Shown here: piece by piece, positions 19,240 through 27,094 of the stretch
Position numbering within the stretch: the stretch's first letter is position 1
Layout of the letters: each line of letters begins with the position of its first letter
DNA from: a candidate division CSSED10-310 bacterium
Lineage (GTDB): Bacteria > CSSED10-310
Length of the DNA stretch: 64,000 nucleotides
Reading direction: 5' to 3'
Assembly (NCBI GenBank): GCA_016931515.1
Contig: JAFGEQ010000012.1
Coordinates: forward strand, 186,001-250,000
Program-made: the position numbers and the translations under genes
The notes under the pieces: model-generated
What the model was told of the DNA's origin: nothing
Databases searched by the model: none
What the model saw: only the letters and a program-made list of their open reading frames with translations

Positions 19240-19938
19240 CTACAGAAGAAAACTCAATCCTAATGTGCTTTCCCAGGTTGTCAGATACGCATCACTGTAG
19301 CTCTCCCAATCATAATAATAACCGTCCCAATAATAGGAATACTCACTATCCTGAACCTGTGTGATATACCCCCTGATATCAAATCGGAGAGCGATATTCG
19401 GCGCGATACGAGCCTTGATGCCACCTCCCATGCTACCAGTGAATTCGGAATCGGACGTCCCGCTTTTTACATCATACAGCGTGGTTCCCATACCCATTGT
19501 AAAATACGGTACTATTGTGGAATCGGAGAAATCGAAGTTGATATTAACCATAAATGTGTGAATATCGACATCTGACAACTTGGATTCAGATTCGAAGAAG
19601 TTATTACCTGTAGTCCCGTAAAAAGCAGATCTTGCCTGAGAGTAATGGAACTCCAGTCCGACATTCTGAACCAGACCAAATCCGACCCGAATCCCGGCAA
19701 CTGCACAGTCATCCTGTCGGATTTGTCCGTAAGCGTATGCGTCATCAATCGCAGCATCATACTCGTCACCCATCAGAAATCCGGCGTATGGAGTAATCTG
19801 GACAACACCCGGACCATACACCAGATTCGCGGAATCGGAATAACGATATCGACCTCCATGATATTGTCCCTGTACAATTGAGATGCTCGACATGATAACG
19901 GCAATCAGGCTCATCGTAATAAAAAATTTCGTTCTCAT
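19240..19938 (-). CDS. Outer-membrane beta-barrel protein
   Basis: 232 residues from ATG 19938, chosen because AAGGAGG lies 6 nt upstream and the product starts with a signal peptide (RTKFFITMSLIAVIMSSISIVQG, cut before QYHGG). The mature part is made of alternating strands rich in Tyr and Gly (ITPYAGFLMGDEYD, GIRVGFGLVQNVGLEFHYSQA, TIVPYFTMGMGTTLYD, ALRFDIRGYITQV) and ends LGLSFLL, as for an 8-stranded OmpA/OmpX-like barrel. Tyr-rich DYESYSD segments lie near the end. A near-consensus sigma-54 promoter is placed 58-75 nt upstream, so expression probably depends on RpoN. Specific function is unknown. Confidence 0.8.
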   Translation of the reverse strand: MRTKFFITMSLIAVIMSSISIVQGQYHGGRYRYSDSANLVYGPGVVQITPYAGFLMGDEYDAAIDDAYAYGQIRQDDCAVAGIRVGFGLVQNVGLEFHYSQARSAFYGTTGNNFFESESKLSDVDIHTFMVNINFDFSDSTIVPYFTMGMGTTLYDVKSGTSDSEFTGSMGGGIKARIAPNIALRFDIRGYITQVQDSEYSYYWDGYYYDWESYSDAYLTTWESTLGLSFLL

Positions 19939-19995
19939 TTTAACCTCCTTAAAGATTGGATAATCACTCCATTCATCAGCCGTCACCACCTGAAT

Positions 19996-20013
19996 CAGCA
20001 AAAATAATGCCAG
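19996..20013 (-). promoter_or_regulatory. Sigma-54 (-24/-12) promoter for the beta-barrel gene
   Basis: On the minus strand CTGGCATTATTTTTGCTG has GG and GC separated by exactly 10 nt, against the consensus TGGCAC-N5-TTGCW. It lies 58 nt before the start codon. It overlaps the T-rich tail of the terminator of the upstream gene. Confidence 0.7.
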
Positions 20014-20035
20014 ATTTATTTGAAACAAATCTGGC
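20001..20035 (-). terminator. Terminator after the formiminotransferase gene
   Basis: GCCAGATTT (20009-20017) pairs perfectly with AAATCTGGC (20027-20035) around a 9-nt loop; read on the minus strand it is followed by ATTATTTTT. Confidence 0.75.
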
Positions 20036-20116
20036 TTTATATTCAATTATTTACAGTCTATATCAACGACACTTTCTGCACCAGTGTCACCATTTGAGGA
20101 CGTATAAAAAGGACAG

Positions 20117-21802
20117 TTACCCGATTTTCAGGGCATGGTGAACGACCTGTATCGCTTTTTCTGCTGCTTCCCGGATGGATCGGATCATCTGTGTCGCCCG
20201 TTCCCTCATATCGTTAACCCAGGTTTCATCAGCAATATCTGCAACATTGATCATGACGTTCAAATAGGCTCCTTCAGCAGCGCATTGCGCTGATAGAATT
20301 CCGACACCGGCGTCTGATATGGATTTCTGATTACCACGTAACGCCATTATCTCAGCCAAATCAATAACTCGGCGACTTCGAGTCAATACGTTAAACGGAA
20401 TCATGGCTGCTTTTTTAGTCGCAGCGGTAATCGCCTCCTGCCGGATTCGTGTCTGTTCAGGATCATTTTTCGGCAGGTTGAAACACTCCATCAACTCATT
20501 AAATGCATCGGTATCCCTGTCAACATCAAGTAAGAACTCATCCTTCAATTTCTGAGCTTCATCCGCTGTGCCAATCATTTCCGCCTGGACCTCTGCATAC
20601 TCCCTTTTATCCGCCGTGAGGTTTCCGACCATCGCAGCCAGGCCCGCAGCCATTGCACCGCAAAGAGCCGCCACAGAACCTCCACCCGGAGCCGGACTGT
20701 CGATGGATAACTCATCAGCGAAATCCCCGCATGTCATATTGACCAGTTTTCCAAACTGCTTTCCACCTGAAATCCGGTATTCGATAATTTTTTCCTCCGG
20801 CTTAAACGGTGTCAATTCATCGAGGCCCAGTGACTGCACCGCGGTCTGAATCAGCACTTTCTCCGGGACTCCCGTTGACTGGTTCTGCTTTCGCAAATAG
20901 TGTTTACCTGCATCCAACATCGCTTCCAGAGGTATCAGTCCAACGAGCTCGCTACCCGTCACGCGCAATCCGTATTTTCTGGCAACCTCCTCACATGTAT
21001 CAAACGCTTTATGCACGGACGTAACTTCATAATCCGTCAGATTGATTGATACCTGGGCCCTCTGATATTCCGCGATATACCAGCCCACGGCCTTGCACTC
21101 CTGTAACAGGCCCTGTGCTCTCACCTTCTCACCGCTCGCATCGCGAAGGTATTCATGGTTGTCACCTCGCACGAAACGCCCACGCTCCCGAATATCCAGC
21201 GCAATATTGTGTGCAAGACGCTGATTCCGTGAGTTAATGTTGACATTGTAGGCAATCAGGAATTTCCGTGCTCCAATAACCGTCGCACCACTCCGTGGTC
21301 TGAACTCCGCCGGCCCAAAATCAGGTTTCCATTCGGGTTTTGCTATTTTTTCCATCAACCCTTCATACTCCCCGGCACGAATCGTCGCCAGATTACGTCG
21401 CTTGGGTGTGGATGCCGCATATTCATACAGGTAAACAGGGATATCCAGCTCCTCTCCAACCCGTTTTCCCAATTCACGGGCCAGTTCAACGCATTCATCC
21501 ATCGTCATGTTCCTGACAGGGACAAAAGGACAGACATCGGTTGCTCCCATACGAGGATGGGCACCACTGTGTTTACTCATGTCAATCAGTTTTTTCGCCG
21601 CTGCAATAGCCTGGAAAGCCGCTTCCTTGACAGCATCCGGTGAACCGACAATCGTAATGACGGTTCGATTCGTATCAGCGCCTGGATCCACGTCCAGTAA
21701 TTCAGCACCTGCGACTGACCGGATAGCCTGAGCGATCTGGTCGATGATCTGACTATCGCGTCCTTCACTGAAATTTGGAACACATTCCACAACTTTGTTC
21801 AT
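20117..21802 (-). CDS. Bifunctional glutamate formiminotransferase / formiminotetrahydrofolate cyclodeaminase
   Basis: 561 residues. The N-terminal ~300 residues are the formiminotransferase (VVECVPNFSEGRD at 4-16, DTNRTVIT, HSGAHPRMGATDVCPFVPV with the active-site histidine). The C-terminal ~200 residues are the cyclodeaminase (DSPAPGGGSVAALCGAMAAGL, RDTDAFNELM). Together they move the formimino group of formiminoglutamate to tetrahydrofolate and release ammonia, giving methenyl-THF; this is the last step of one histidine-degradation route and a one-carbon supply. The fusion occurs in animals and some bacteria. Transcribed alone. Confidence 0.93.
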   Translation of the reverse strand: MNKVVECVPNFSEGRDSQIIDQIAQAIRSVAGAELLDVDPGADTNRTVITIVGSPDAVKEAAFQAIAAAKKLIDMSKHSGAHPRMGATDVCPFVPVRNMTMDECVELARELGKRVGEELDIPVYLYEYAASTPKRRNLATIRAGEYEGLMEKIAKPEWKPDFGPAEFRPRSGATVIGARKFLIAYNVNINSRNQRLAHNIALDIRERGRFVRGDNHEYLRDASGEKVRAQGLLQECKAVGWYIAEYQRAQVSINLTDYEVTSVHKAFDTCEEVARKYGLRVTGSELVGLIPLEAMLDAGKHYLRKQNQSTGVPEKVLIQTAVQSLGLDELTPFKPEEKIIEYRISGGKQFGKLVNMTCGDFADELSIDSPAPGGGSVAALCGAMAAGLAAMVGNLTADKREYAEVQAEMIGTADEAQKLKDEFLLDVDRDTDAFNELMECFNLPKNDPEQTRIRQEAITAATKKAAMIPFNVLTRSRRVIDLAEIMALRGNQKSISDAGVGILSAQCAAEGAYLNVMINVADIADETWVNDMRERATQMIRSIREAAEKAIQVVHHALKIG

Positions 21803-21967
21803 AACAACCTCCCTTTCAACCTTTGCTTCGGCGGTTTCGGATTCCGACTGCGAGAACCGGTTCTGCGGCCGACTGCGAAACGGAGCGGGCCGTCAGAAAA
21901 AAGCAATGATAACGGAACAGACGATAAGATTAAATATGGAATTGACGTTCAGGCTCACGAGGTAAAG

Positions 21968-22052
21968 TGCCGGAACCGGGAATCGAACCCGGACAGCCTT
22001 AAAGGCCGAGGGATTTTAAGTCCCTTGCGTCTGCCAATTCCGCCATTCCGGC
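21968..22052 (-). tRNA. tRNA-Leu (UAA)
   Basis: 85-nt tRNA with acceptor GCCGGAA/TTCCGGC, long class II variable arm (CGGCCTTTAAGGCTG), T-loop GGTTCGATTCC and anticodon TAA in loop CTTAAAA. CCA is not encoded. Last of three tRNAs in the Gly-Cys-Leu cluster. Confidence 0.97.
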
Positions 22053-22068
22053 TCCTGGACTTCCGATA

Positions 22069-22140
<72 letters not shown>

Positions 22141-22150
22141 AAAAAAATTG

Positions 22151-22223
22151 AGCGGGAGACGAGACTCGAACTCGCGACAATCACGTTGGCAACGTGAGGC
22201 TCTACCAACTGAGCTACTCCCGC
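22151..22223 (-). tRNA. tRNA-Gly (GCC)
   Basis: 73-nt tRNA, acceptor GCGGGAG/CTCCCGC, anticodon GCC in loop TTGCCAA, T-loop AGTTCGAGTCT, discriminator U. First of the cluster, starting 38 nt after yraN, so it may be processed from the same transcript. Confidence 0.97.
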
Positions 22224-22260
22224 TTGAACGTCGGGAGATTAGCAAGAGGCCTTTGACTTG

Positions 22261-22665
22261 TCAATAGGAAAATGCCATATCCTCAGGCTCCAAACGAAAT
22301 GCATCACGGATATGGTGAATCTGGTAGTTACCGGAATGGGTCTGAGGAATCAGCCCAAGAACGTCGAATCGGCAGTATTGGAACGCAGGTGGGTTGGAGA
22401 AACTTAAAAAAAATCGCGCGGTTTTGATAATTTTCCTTTGTTTATAATAATTAACCGCCATTATCGGGTTACCGAAATCATCGGTTTTTCTCGATTTTAC
22501 CTCCACAAATACTAGTGTCTTCCCATCCATTGCAATTATATCGATCTCCCCTGTCCGGCATTTGAATGGTGCTTTTACAATCGTCCACCCCAATTCAACA
22601 AGGTACACCCTGGCGAATTCCTCTCCCCGGTCTCCTTTCACCTTATTGTATTTTTTTGTATCCAT
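22261..22665 (-). CDS. yraN: YraN / UPF0102 family putative nuclease
   Basis: 134 residues. Restriction-endonuclease-like fold: GDRGEEFARVYLVELGWTIV, then GEIDIIAMDGKTLVFVEVKSR with the E-D-EVK catalytic-type residues, then AVNYYKQRKIIKTARFFL. Members are small putative DNases often following rnhB, as here. Its biological role is not established. Confidence 0.9.
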   Translation of the reverse strand: MDTKKYNKVKGDRGEEFARVYLVELGWTIVKAPFKCRTGEIDIIAMDGKTLVFVEVKSRKTDDFGNPIMAVNYYKQRKIIKTARFFLSFSNPPAFQYCRFDVLGLIPQTHSGNYQIHHIRDAFRLEPEDMAFSY

Positions 22666-22703
22666 AATACCTGATTCCGCGTTCCAAATCCCTTATGCTG
22701 CTT

Positions 22704-23390
22704 TCATAACCCTTGTGCGACATCCTGGTTTTCCCCGAACAATCCTTTGTAATTCATGACACCGCGAAATGATCTCCGATGCAATGAACAGGGACCAAAG
22801 CGACGAATCGCATCCAGGTGATCACTTGTTCCGTAGCCTTTATTTTTTCGCCATCCATATTGTGGAAATCGTTTATCCCAGATGAGCATGATGCGATCAC
22901 GGACTACTTTGGCAACAATACTGGCAGCGGAGATCGAGTGCGATTTCTGATCTCCTTTTATGATGGCGTCCTGGGGAAGATCAAGGGATGGAAGAGTCAG
23001 GGCATCCAGCAGAAGGTAGTCGGGGGGAATCGTCATTTTACGGATGGCGCGGAGCATCGCCAGGCGGGTGGCCTCCAGAATATTGATCGAGTCAATCTCG
23101 TCAGAGTGCGCCAATCCGATACCTACAGATCGTGCATGGCTTCGAATGATGGAAAACAACTGACATCGCCTGCGGGCTGACAGGCGTTTGGAATCATCAA
23201 CTCCAGGAATAATTATTAGTGATGGAAGAATAACTGCGGCTGCGACAACCGGGCCGGCCAATGGTCCGCGACCGGCTTCATCCAGGCCGGCGATGTTTCG
23301 ATACCCTTTGATCGCAGCGTTTTTTTCAAAAGCGAACACATCGAAAGAAGCAGAATCCGAATTGGGCACGCGGTCTGAATTTCGGGTCAA
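22704..23390 (-). CDS. rnhB: Ribonuclease HII
   Basis: 228 residues. Removes ribonucleotides from RNA-DNA hybrids. The signature IAGLDEAGRGPLAGPVVAAAV provides the D-E active-site pair; LLLDALTLP and KGDQKSHSISAASIVAKVVRDR supply the remaining acidic and binding residues. The C-terminus (GYGTSDHLDAIRRFGPCSLHRRSF) is standard. The N-terminus overlaps rplS by 4 nt. Confidence 0.96.
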   Translation of the reverse strand: MTRNSDRVPNSDSASFDVFAFEKNAAIKGYRNIAGLDEAGRGPLAGPVVAAAVILPSLIIIPGVDDSKRLSARRRCQLFSIIRSHARSVGIGLAHSDEIDSINILEATRLAMLRAIRKMTIPPDYLLLDALTLPSLDLPQDAIIKGDQKSHSISAASIVAKVVRDRIMLIWDKRFPQYGWRKNKGYGTSDHLDAIRRFGPCSLHRRSFRGVMNYKGLFGENQDVAQGL

Positions 23391-23737
23391 TCGATGCGCT
23401 TTTCCGCAATTCTGGCGTTCTTTCCGGACAGTTTCCGGAGGTAGTACAATTTGGCTCGCCGGACACGGCCTTTTCGGACTACTTCGATCTCGGAGATGAA
23501 CGGGCTGTTGAACGGGAAAATTCTTTCAATACCAACACCGTAGGAAATTTTCCGGAGAACGAAAGAAGATGCAATTCCTTTTCGTCTGATTGCAATGACA
23601 TCGCCTTCAAATGGCTGACGCCGCTCCTTATCACCTTCCCGGATAATAGTCAGAATTTTAATCCGGTCGCCGGGCGCAAATTCCGGGAGATCTTTTCGTA
23701 ACTGCTTTTGTGTGTGAAGTTTCAATAATGAACTCAT
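23387..23737 (-). CDS. rplS: 50S ribosomal protein L19
   Basis: 116 residues, typical length. FAPGDRIKILTIIREGDKER, FEGDVIAIRRKG and SYGVGIERIFPFNSP are the conserved blocks; the C-terminus is basic (RRAKLYYLRKL). It lies at the 30S-50S interface. Follows trmD by about 50 nt and overlaps rnhB. Confidence 0.97.
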   Translation of the reverse strand: MSSLLKLHTQKQLRKDLPEFAPGDRIKILTIIREGDKERRQPFEGDVIAIRRKGIASSFVLRKISYGVGIERIFPFNSPFISEIEVVRKGRVRRAKLYYLRKLSGKNARIAEKRID

Positions 23738-23787
23738 TTTTTTCTCTCGCTTTCCTCATTAAATCCAATGCCCTTAGGCGTGAGGGC

Positions 23788-24489
23788 TTACATACCATTT
23801 TCACCCTGTTCTTTGCAAGAAAATAAATCCGGCCGCCTCGTCCTGGTACCTTCAAGCGCTCGTTCGCGACGCCATTTTTCTATTTGAGCATGATGACCGG
23901 ACAATAAAATATCCGGCACTCTCAAACCCCGATATTCTGCCGGTCTCGTATACTGCGGGTATTTCAACAAGTCATCTTCCAGCGAATCTGTGGTCACCGA
24001 CTCGTGATTTCCAACAACACCGGAAATGAGACGGGCAATCGTCTCGATTATCATCATGGCTGCCAATTCGCCGCCGGACAGAACAAAATCACCCACCGAT
24101 AAATCAATATCGACAAGATTCGTTCTGACACGCTCATCGACTCCCTCATACCTGCCGCAGATGAATGCAACTCTCGAAAAACGAGTCGCGATTTCTCCAG
24201 CTATTTTCTGATTGAAAAGGGTTCCCTGGGGGCTCAAAAGCACACGAAACGGTCTGGGATCACCCAGACTTTCCATGCATTCGAACAAGGGTTCAGGTTT
24301 CATGATCATTCCAGGTCCGCCGCCATAGGGCGTATCGTCGACGGACCGGTGCTTGTCTCGAGTAAATGTTCGCGGATTGTGGCAATTCAGTTCGATGAGT
24401 CCCTGCGCCAATGCCTGCCCGATAACACCGATTCCCAGAACACCCGGAAAAACCTCCGGAAAAATCGTTATAATATCAAAGCGTACCAT
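23788..24489 (-). CDS. trmD: tRNA (guanine-N1)-methyltransferase TrmD
   Basis: 233 residues from ATG 24489 (product starting VRFDIITIFPEVF, the family N-terminus; an ATG 33 nt upstream would add an atypical Cys-rich leader). Methylates G37 of tRNAs next to the anticodon using SAM, preventing frameshifts. Deep-knot SPOUT motifs: VDDTPYGGGPGMIMKPEPL, SPQG, ICGRYEGVDERV and DLSVGDFVLSGGELAAM. The start overlaps the end of rimM by 14 nt. Confidence 0.95.
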   Translation of the reverse strand: MVRFDIITIFPEVFPGVLGIGVIGQALAQGLIELNCHNPRTFTRDKHRSVDDTPYGGGPGMIMKPEPLFECMESLGDPRPFRVLLSPQGTLFNQKIAGEIATRFSRVAFICGRYEGVDERVRTNLVDIDLSVGDFVLSGGELAAMMIIETIARLISGVVGNHESVTTDSLEDDLLKYPQYTRPAEYRGLRVPDILLSGHHAQIEKWRRERALEGTRTRRPDLFSCKEQGENGM

Positions 24490-25006
24490 CGGGCAAATCC
24501 AGCATATTCGGCATATCTTCAATCAGCATGATTCCTCCGGATACGTCGATTTTTTTTACTACAGCAGAGATTGCCGGGATCAAATACTCTTTGGAACCGG
24601 ATGTGACGATAAAAACATCATTTGCGCCTGTTTTCATTACATCGGTAATCCGGCCGATCGTCTTACCGTCGGTCGTATGAACAGTCAAACCAATCAGTTG
24701 ATAATGGTAAAACGATCCGGTCTCCAGTGGTTTCAGTACTTCGGCAGGAACCCATACGCCCTGCCCAAGAATATGCTCCGCACTCTCCTGATTGCCGATT
24801 TCTTCCAGCGTAATAAATGTGTCCTTGTTCATGGGGTGTATTGCCCGAATAGTGTATGTTTCCAGCCGGTCAGGGTCAGGCCCGACAGACAGTGTTTGCC
24901 CCGGTTTTAGAGAAATGTTTTTCCTGTTCTCAATATTGGCGACAACATCACCACGGGTCCCGTGTGTTCTCTGAATACAACCGATATTGACCATTCGCTG
25001 AGACAT
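24476..25006 (-). CDS. rimM: Ribosome maturation factor RimM
   Basis: 176 residues. N-terminal RimM domain (VNIGCIQRTHGTRGDVV) and C-terminal PRC-barrel (SFYHYQLIGLTVHTTDGKTIGRITDV, then KEYLIPAISAVVKKID). Helps assemble the 30S head by binding S19. Position between rpsP/khpA and trmD is the standard order. Confidence 0.93.
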   Translation of the reverse strand: MSQRMVNIGCIQRTHGTRGDVVANIENRKNISLKPGQTLSVGPDPDRLETYTIRAIHPMNKDTFITLEEIGNQESAEHILGQGVWVPAEVLKPLETGSFYHYQLIGLTVHTTDGKTIGRITDVMKTGANDVFIVTSGSKEYLIPAISAVVKKIDVSGGIMLIEDMPNMLDLPDGTL

Positions 25007-25058
25007 TCCGCGTGATTCCTATCCATCGGTTTGATCATGGGGTCTGGAAAACTCTGTA

Positions 25059-25301
25059 TCAGGATCCGGATTTTTCCACTATTTCCAGGATGATTCTCTT
25101 TCCAGCCTTTAAGGCTGCAGCATTAACCACAGTGCGGAGTGCTTTTGCAGTCCGCCCCTGGCGACCGATGATCTTTCCGAGGTCACCCGGCGCGACTTTC
25201 AGCTCCAGCACTGTTGTCTGATCACCCACGATTTCGGTCACTTCCACCTTGTCAGGACGATCCAGAAGACCCCGTGCTATGTAAAGTATCAGATCTTTCA
25301 C
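25059..25301 (-). CDS. khpA: KH-domain RNA-binding protein KhpA
   Basis: 80 residues with a single KH domain; the GxxG loop is [15 protein letters not shown] near residues 42-56. It begins with GTG. Small KH proteins in the rpsP-rimM interval act as KhpA/YlqC RNA chaperones in Gram-positives, where KhpA pairs with KhpB; no KhpB is in this window. Confidence 0.9.
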   Translation of the reverse strand: MKDLILYIARGLLDRPDKVEVTEIVGDQTTVLELKVAPGDLGKIIGRQGRTAKALRTVVNAAALKAGKRIILEIVEKSGS

Positions 25302-25325
25302 TCAGTTAATCGCTCTTATCATCAA

Positions 25326-25589
25326 TTATTCAGCCGGTGTGGAAGCGCTTAATTTTCGAGCCTTGCGGATGATGGCTGCTGATTTTTCCGTTGGAGTTGC
25401 ACCTTTTGAAAGCCATTCATCCAACCTGACGAAATCCATTTTAACTTCAGGTGGATTTTTATGCGGGTCATAGGTTCCAAGATAGTCCACTACCTTGCTG
25501 CTGGGGGCTGTTAGCTGGTCTGCTACCACGATCCGATAAAAAGCGTTTTTCTTTGCCCCGATTCTTTGAAGCCTGATTCTGGTTGCCAC
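25326..25589 (-). CDS. rpsP: 30S ribosomal protein S16
   Basis: 87 residues. TRIRLQRIGAKKNAFYRIVVAD and VDYLGTYDP are the S16 blocks. GTG start preceded by AGGAGG. It opens the rpsP-khpA-rimM-trmD-rplS-rnhB-yraN operon and has its own strong promoter. Confidence 0.97.
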   Translation of the reverse strand: MATRIRLQRIGAKKNAFYRIVVADQLTAPSSKVVDYLGTYDPHKNPPEVKMDFVRLDEWLSKGATPTEKSAAIIRKARKLSASTPAE

Positions 25590-25638
25590 TCTTTTTTCCT
25601 CCTTGAATTCGTAAATTCACTCGATGGCGAAGGCTCAC

Positions 25639-25667
25639 CTTATAATAAAGTCACAATCGTTTGTCTA
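25639..25667 (-). promoter_or_regulatory. Promoter of the rpsP operon
   Basis: On the minus strand TAGACA (25667-25662), a 17-nt spacer and TATAAG (25644-25639), five of six matches in each box. The -35 box overlaps the ffh stop codon. The expected leader is about 40 nt. Confidence 0.65.
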
Positions 25668-27005
25668 CTGAAAAAACTTCCCTTTGCCAAGTCCCATTTT
25701 GGGTTTGCCACCAATTTTCTTGAAATTTTTCATCATCTTCCGGGTCTGTTCAAATTGTTTTAACAGGCGATTGACATCCATCAATGTCGTTCCACTGCCG
25801 GCTGCGATCCGACGACGCCGGCTGGTGCTGATTATTTTCGGATGCCTGCGCTCTTCAACCGTCATTGAATCAATGATTGCCACAACCTGGTGGATTTCCT
25901 TCTCGGAGGGCATCATCCCCTGCATCTTGGCCATCTTCCCCATCCCGGGAATCAGGGACATGATCTGTTCCATCGATCCCAGCTTCTGTATCTGACCAAT
26001 CTGCTTCTTAAAATCCTCCAGGTTAAAACTGCTGTCCAACAGCTTTTGCTGCATTTTAAGACGATCATCTTCAGATATTTCCTTCTCCGCTTTCTCGATA
26101 AGGGACAGAATGTCCCCCATACCAAGAATCCGGGAAGCCATTCTGTCCGGATGAAATGGCTCTAGCGGTGTCAGTTTTTCACCCATGCCAACCAGTTTAA
26201 CCGGTTTTCCCGTCGCTGATTTGATCGACAGGGCAGCGCCACCCCTGGCATCGCCATCCAACTTGGTCAGAATAACGCCCGAGATATCAAGGTCGGTATT
26301 AAACGTCATGGCGATATTCACCGCATCCTGACCCGTCATGGCATCTGCGACGAGAAGAATTTCCTGGGGATTGACCGCCTTCCTGATATTTTTAAGTTCA
26401 TCCATCAGGGCTGTATCGATATGCAGGCGCCCGGCGGTATCCAGGATAACAGTATCAAATAGTTCGGCCTTCCCCTTGCTGACCGCATCCCGGCAAATAT
26501 CGACGGGATCGTACTCGGCTCCAGGCGCATAGACCTCAACACCGACCTGTTTACCGATCGTTTTCAATTGATCTATTGCTGCAGGGCGATAAATATCCGC
26601 GGCGACCAACAGGGTCTTCCTCTTCTCCCCTGCAATCATACGCGCCAATTTACCGCAGGATGTTGTCTTACCTGAACCCTGCAACCCGACGAGCATGTAC
26701 ACTGTCGGTGGAGCAGGCGCACGTGTCAGGGGTTCAGCCGTTCGGCCCATCAGATTGATCAGTTCCTGGTGAACGATCTTGATAACCTGCTGACCCGGGG
26801 TCAGGCTCTTCAGAACATCCGCTCCAACCGACCGCTCCGAAACGCGATTTATAAACTGCTTCACCACGCGGAAGTTTACATCAGCTTCAAGCAGAGCAAT
26901 CCGTACTTCTCTCAGAGCATCAGATATGTTACTCTCCGTCAGTCTTGCCTGACCCCTGAGTTTTTTGAAAACCCCCTGTAAACGATCACTTAAATTATCA
27001 AACAT
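25665..27005 (-). CDS. ffh: Signal recognition particle protein Ffh
   Basis: 446 residues from ATG 27005 (MFDNLSDRL; GGAG lies upstream, and the longer in-frame reading is not Ffh-like). N domain ALREVRIALLEADVNF; G domain with GLQGSGKTT (107-115), DTAGRLHID and TKLDGDARGG; methionine-rich M domain with MSLIPGMGKMAKMQGMMP and SRRRRIAAGSG, which bind signal peptides and 4.5S RNA. Targets membrane and exported proteins co-translationally. Confidence 0.97.
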   Translation of the reverse strand: MFDNLSDRLQGVFKKLRGQARLTESNISDALREVRIALLEADVNFRVVKQFINRVSERSVGADVLKSLTPGQQVIKIVHQELINLMGRTAEPLTRAPAPPTVYMLVGLQGSGKTTSCGKLARMIAGEKRKTLLVAADIYRPAAIDQLKTIGKQVGVEVYAPGAEYDPVDICRDAVSKGKAELFDTVILDTAGRLHIDTALMDELKNIRKAVNPQEILLVADAMTGQDAVNIAMTFNTDLDISGVILTKLDGDARGGAALSIKSATGKPVKLVGMGEKLTPLEPFHPDRMASRILGMGDILSLIEKAEKEISEDDRLKMQQKLLDSSFNLEDFKKQIGQIQKLGSMEQIMSLIPGMGKMAKMQGMMPSEKEIHQVVAIIDSMTVEERRHPKIISTSRRRRIAAGSGTTLMDVNRLLKQFEQTRKMMKNFKKIGGKPKMGLGKGKFFQ

Positions 27006-27047
27006 GCAACATGTCTCCCGATTTTCCGATAACGAAAACCGCATCCG

Positions 27048-27076
27048 AAATTAAAGAAGCCTGCCGTGAATGTCAA
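27048..27076 (-). promoter_or_regulatory. Promoter candidate for ffh
   Basis: On the minus strand a perfect TTGACA (27076-27071) is followed after 17 nt by a weak TAATTT (27053-27048), in the 89-nt gap between the HEAT-like gene and ffh. Confidence 0.4.
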
Positions 27077-27094
27077 GAAAAGCGAAAGGAACCG

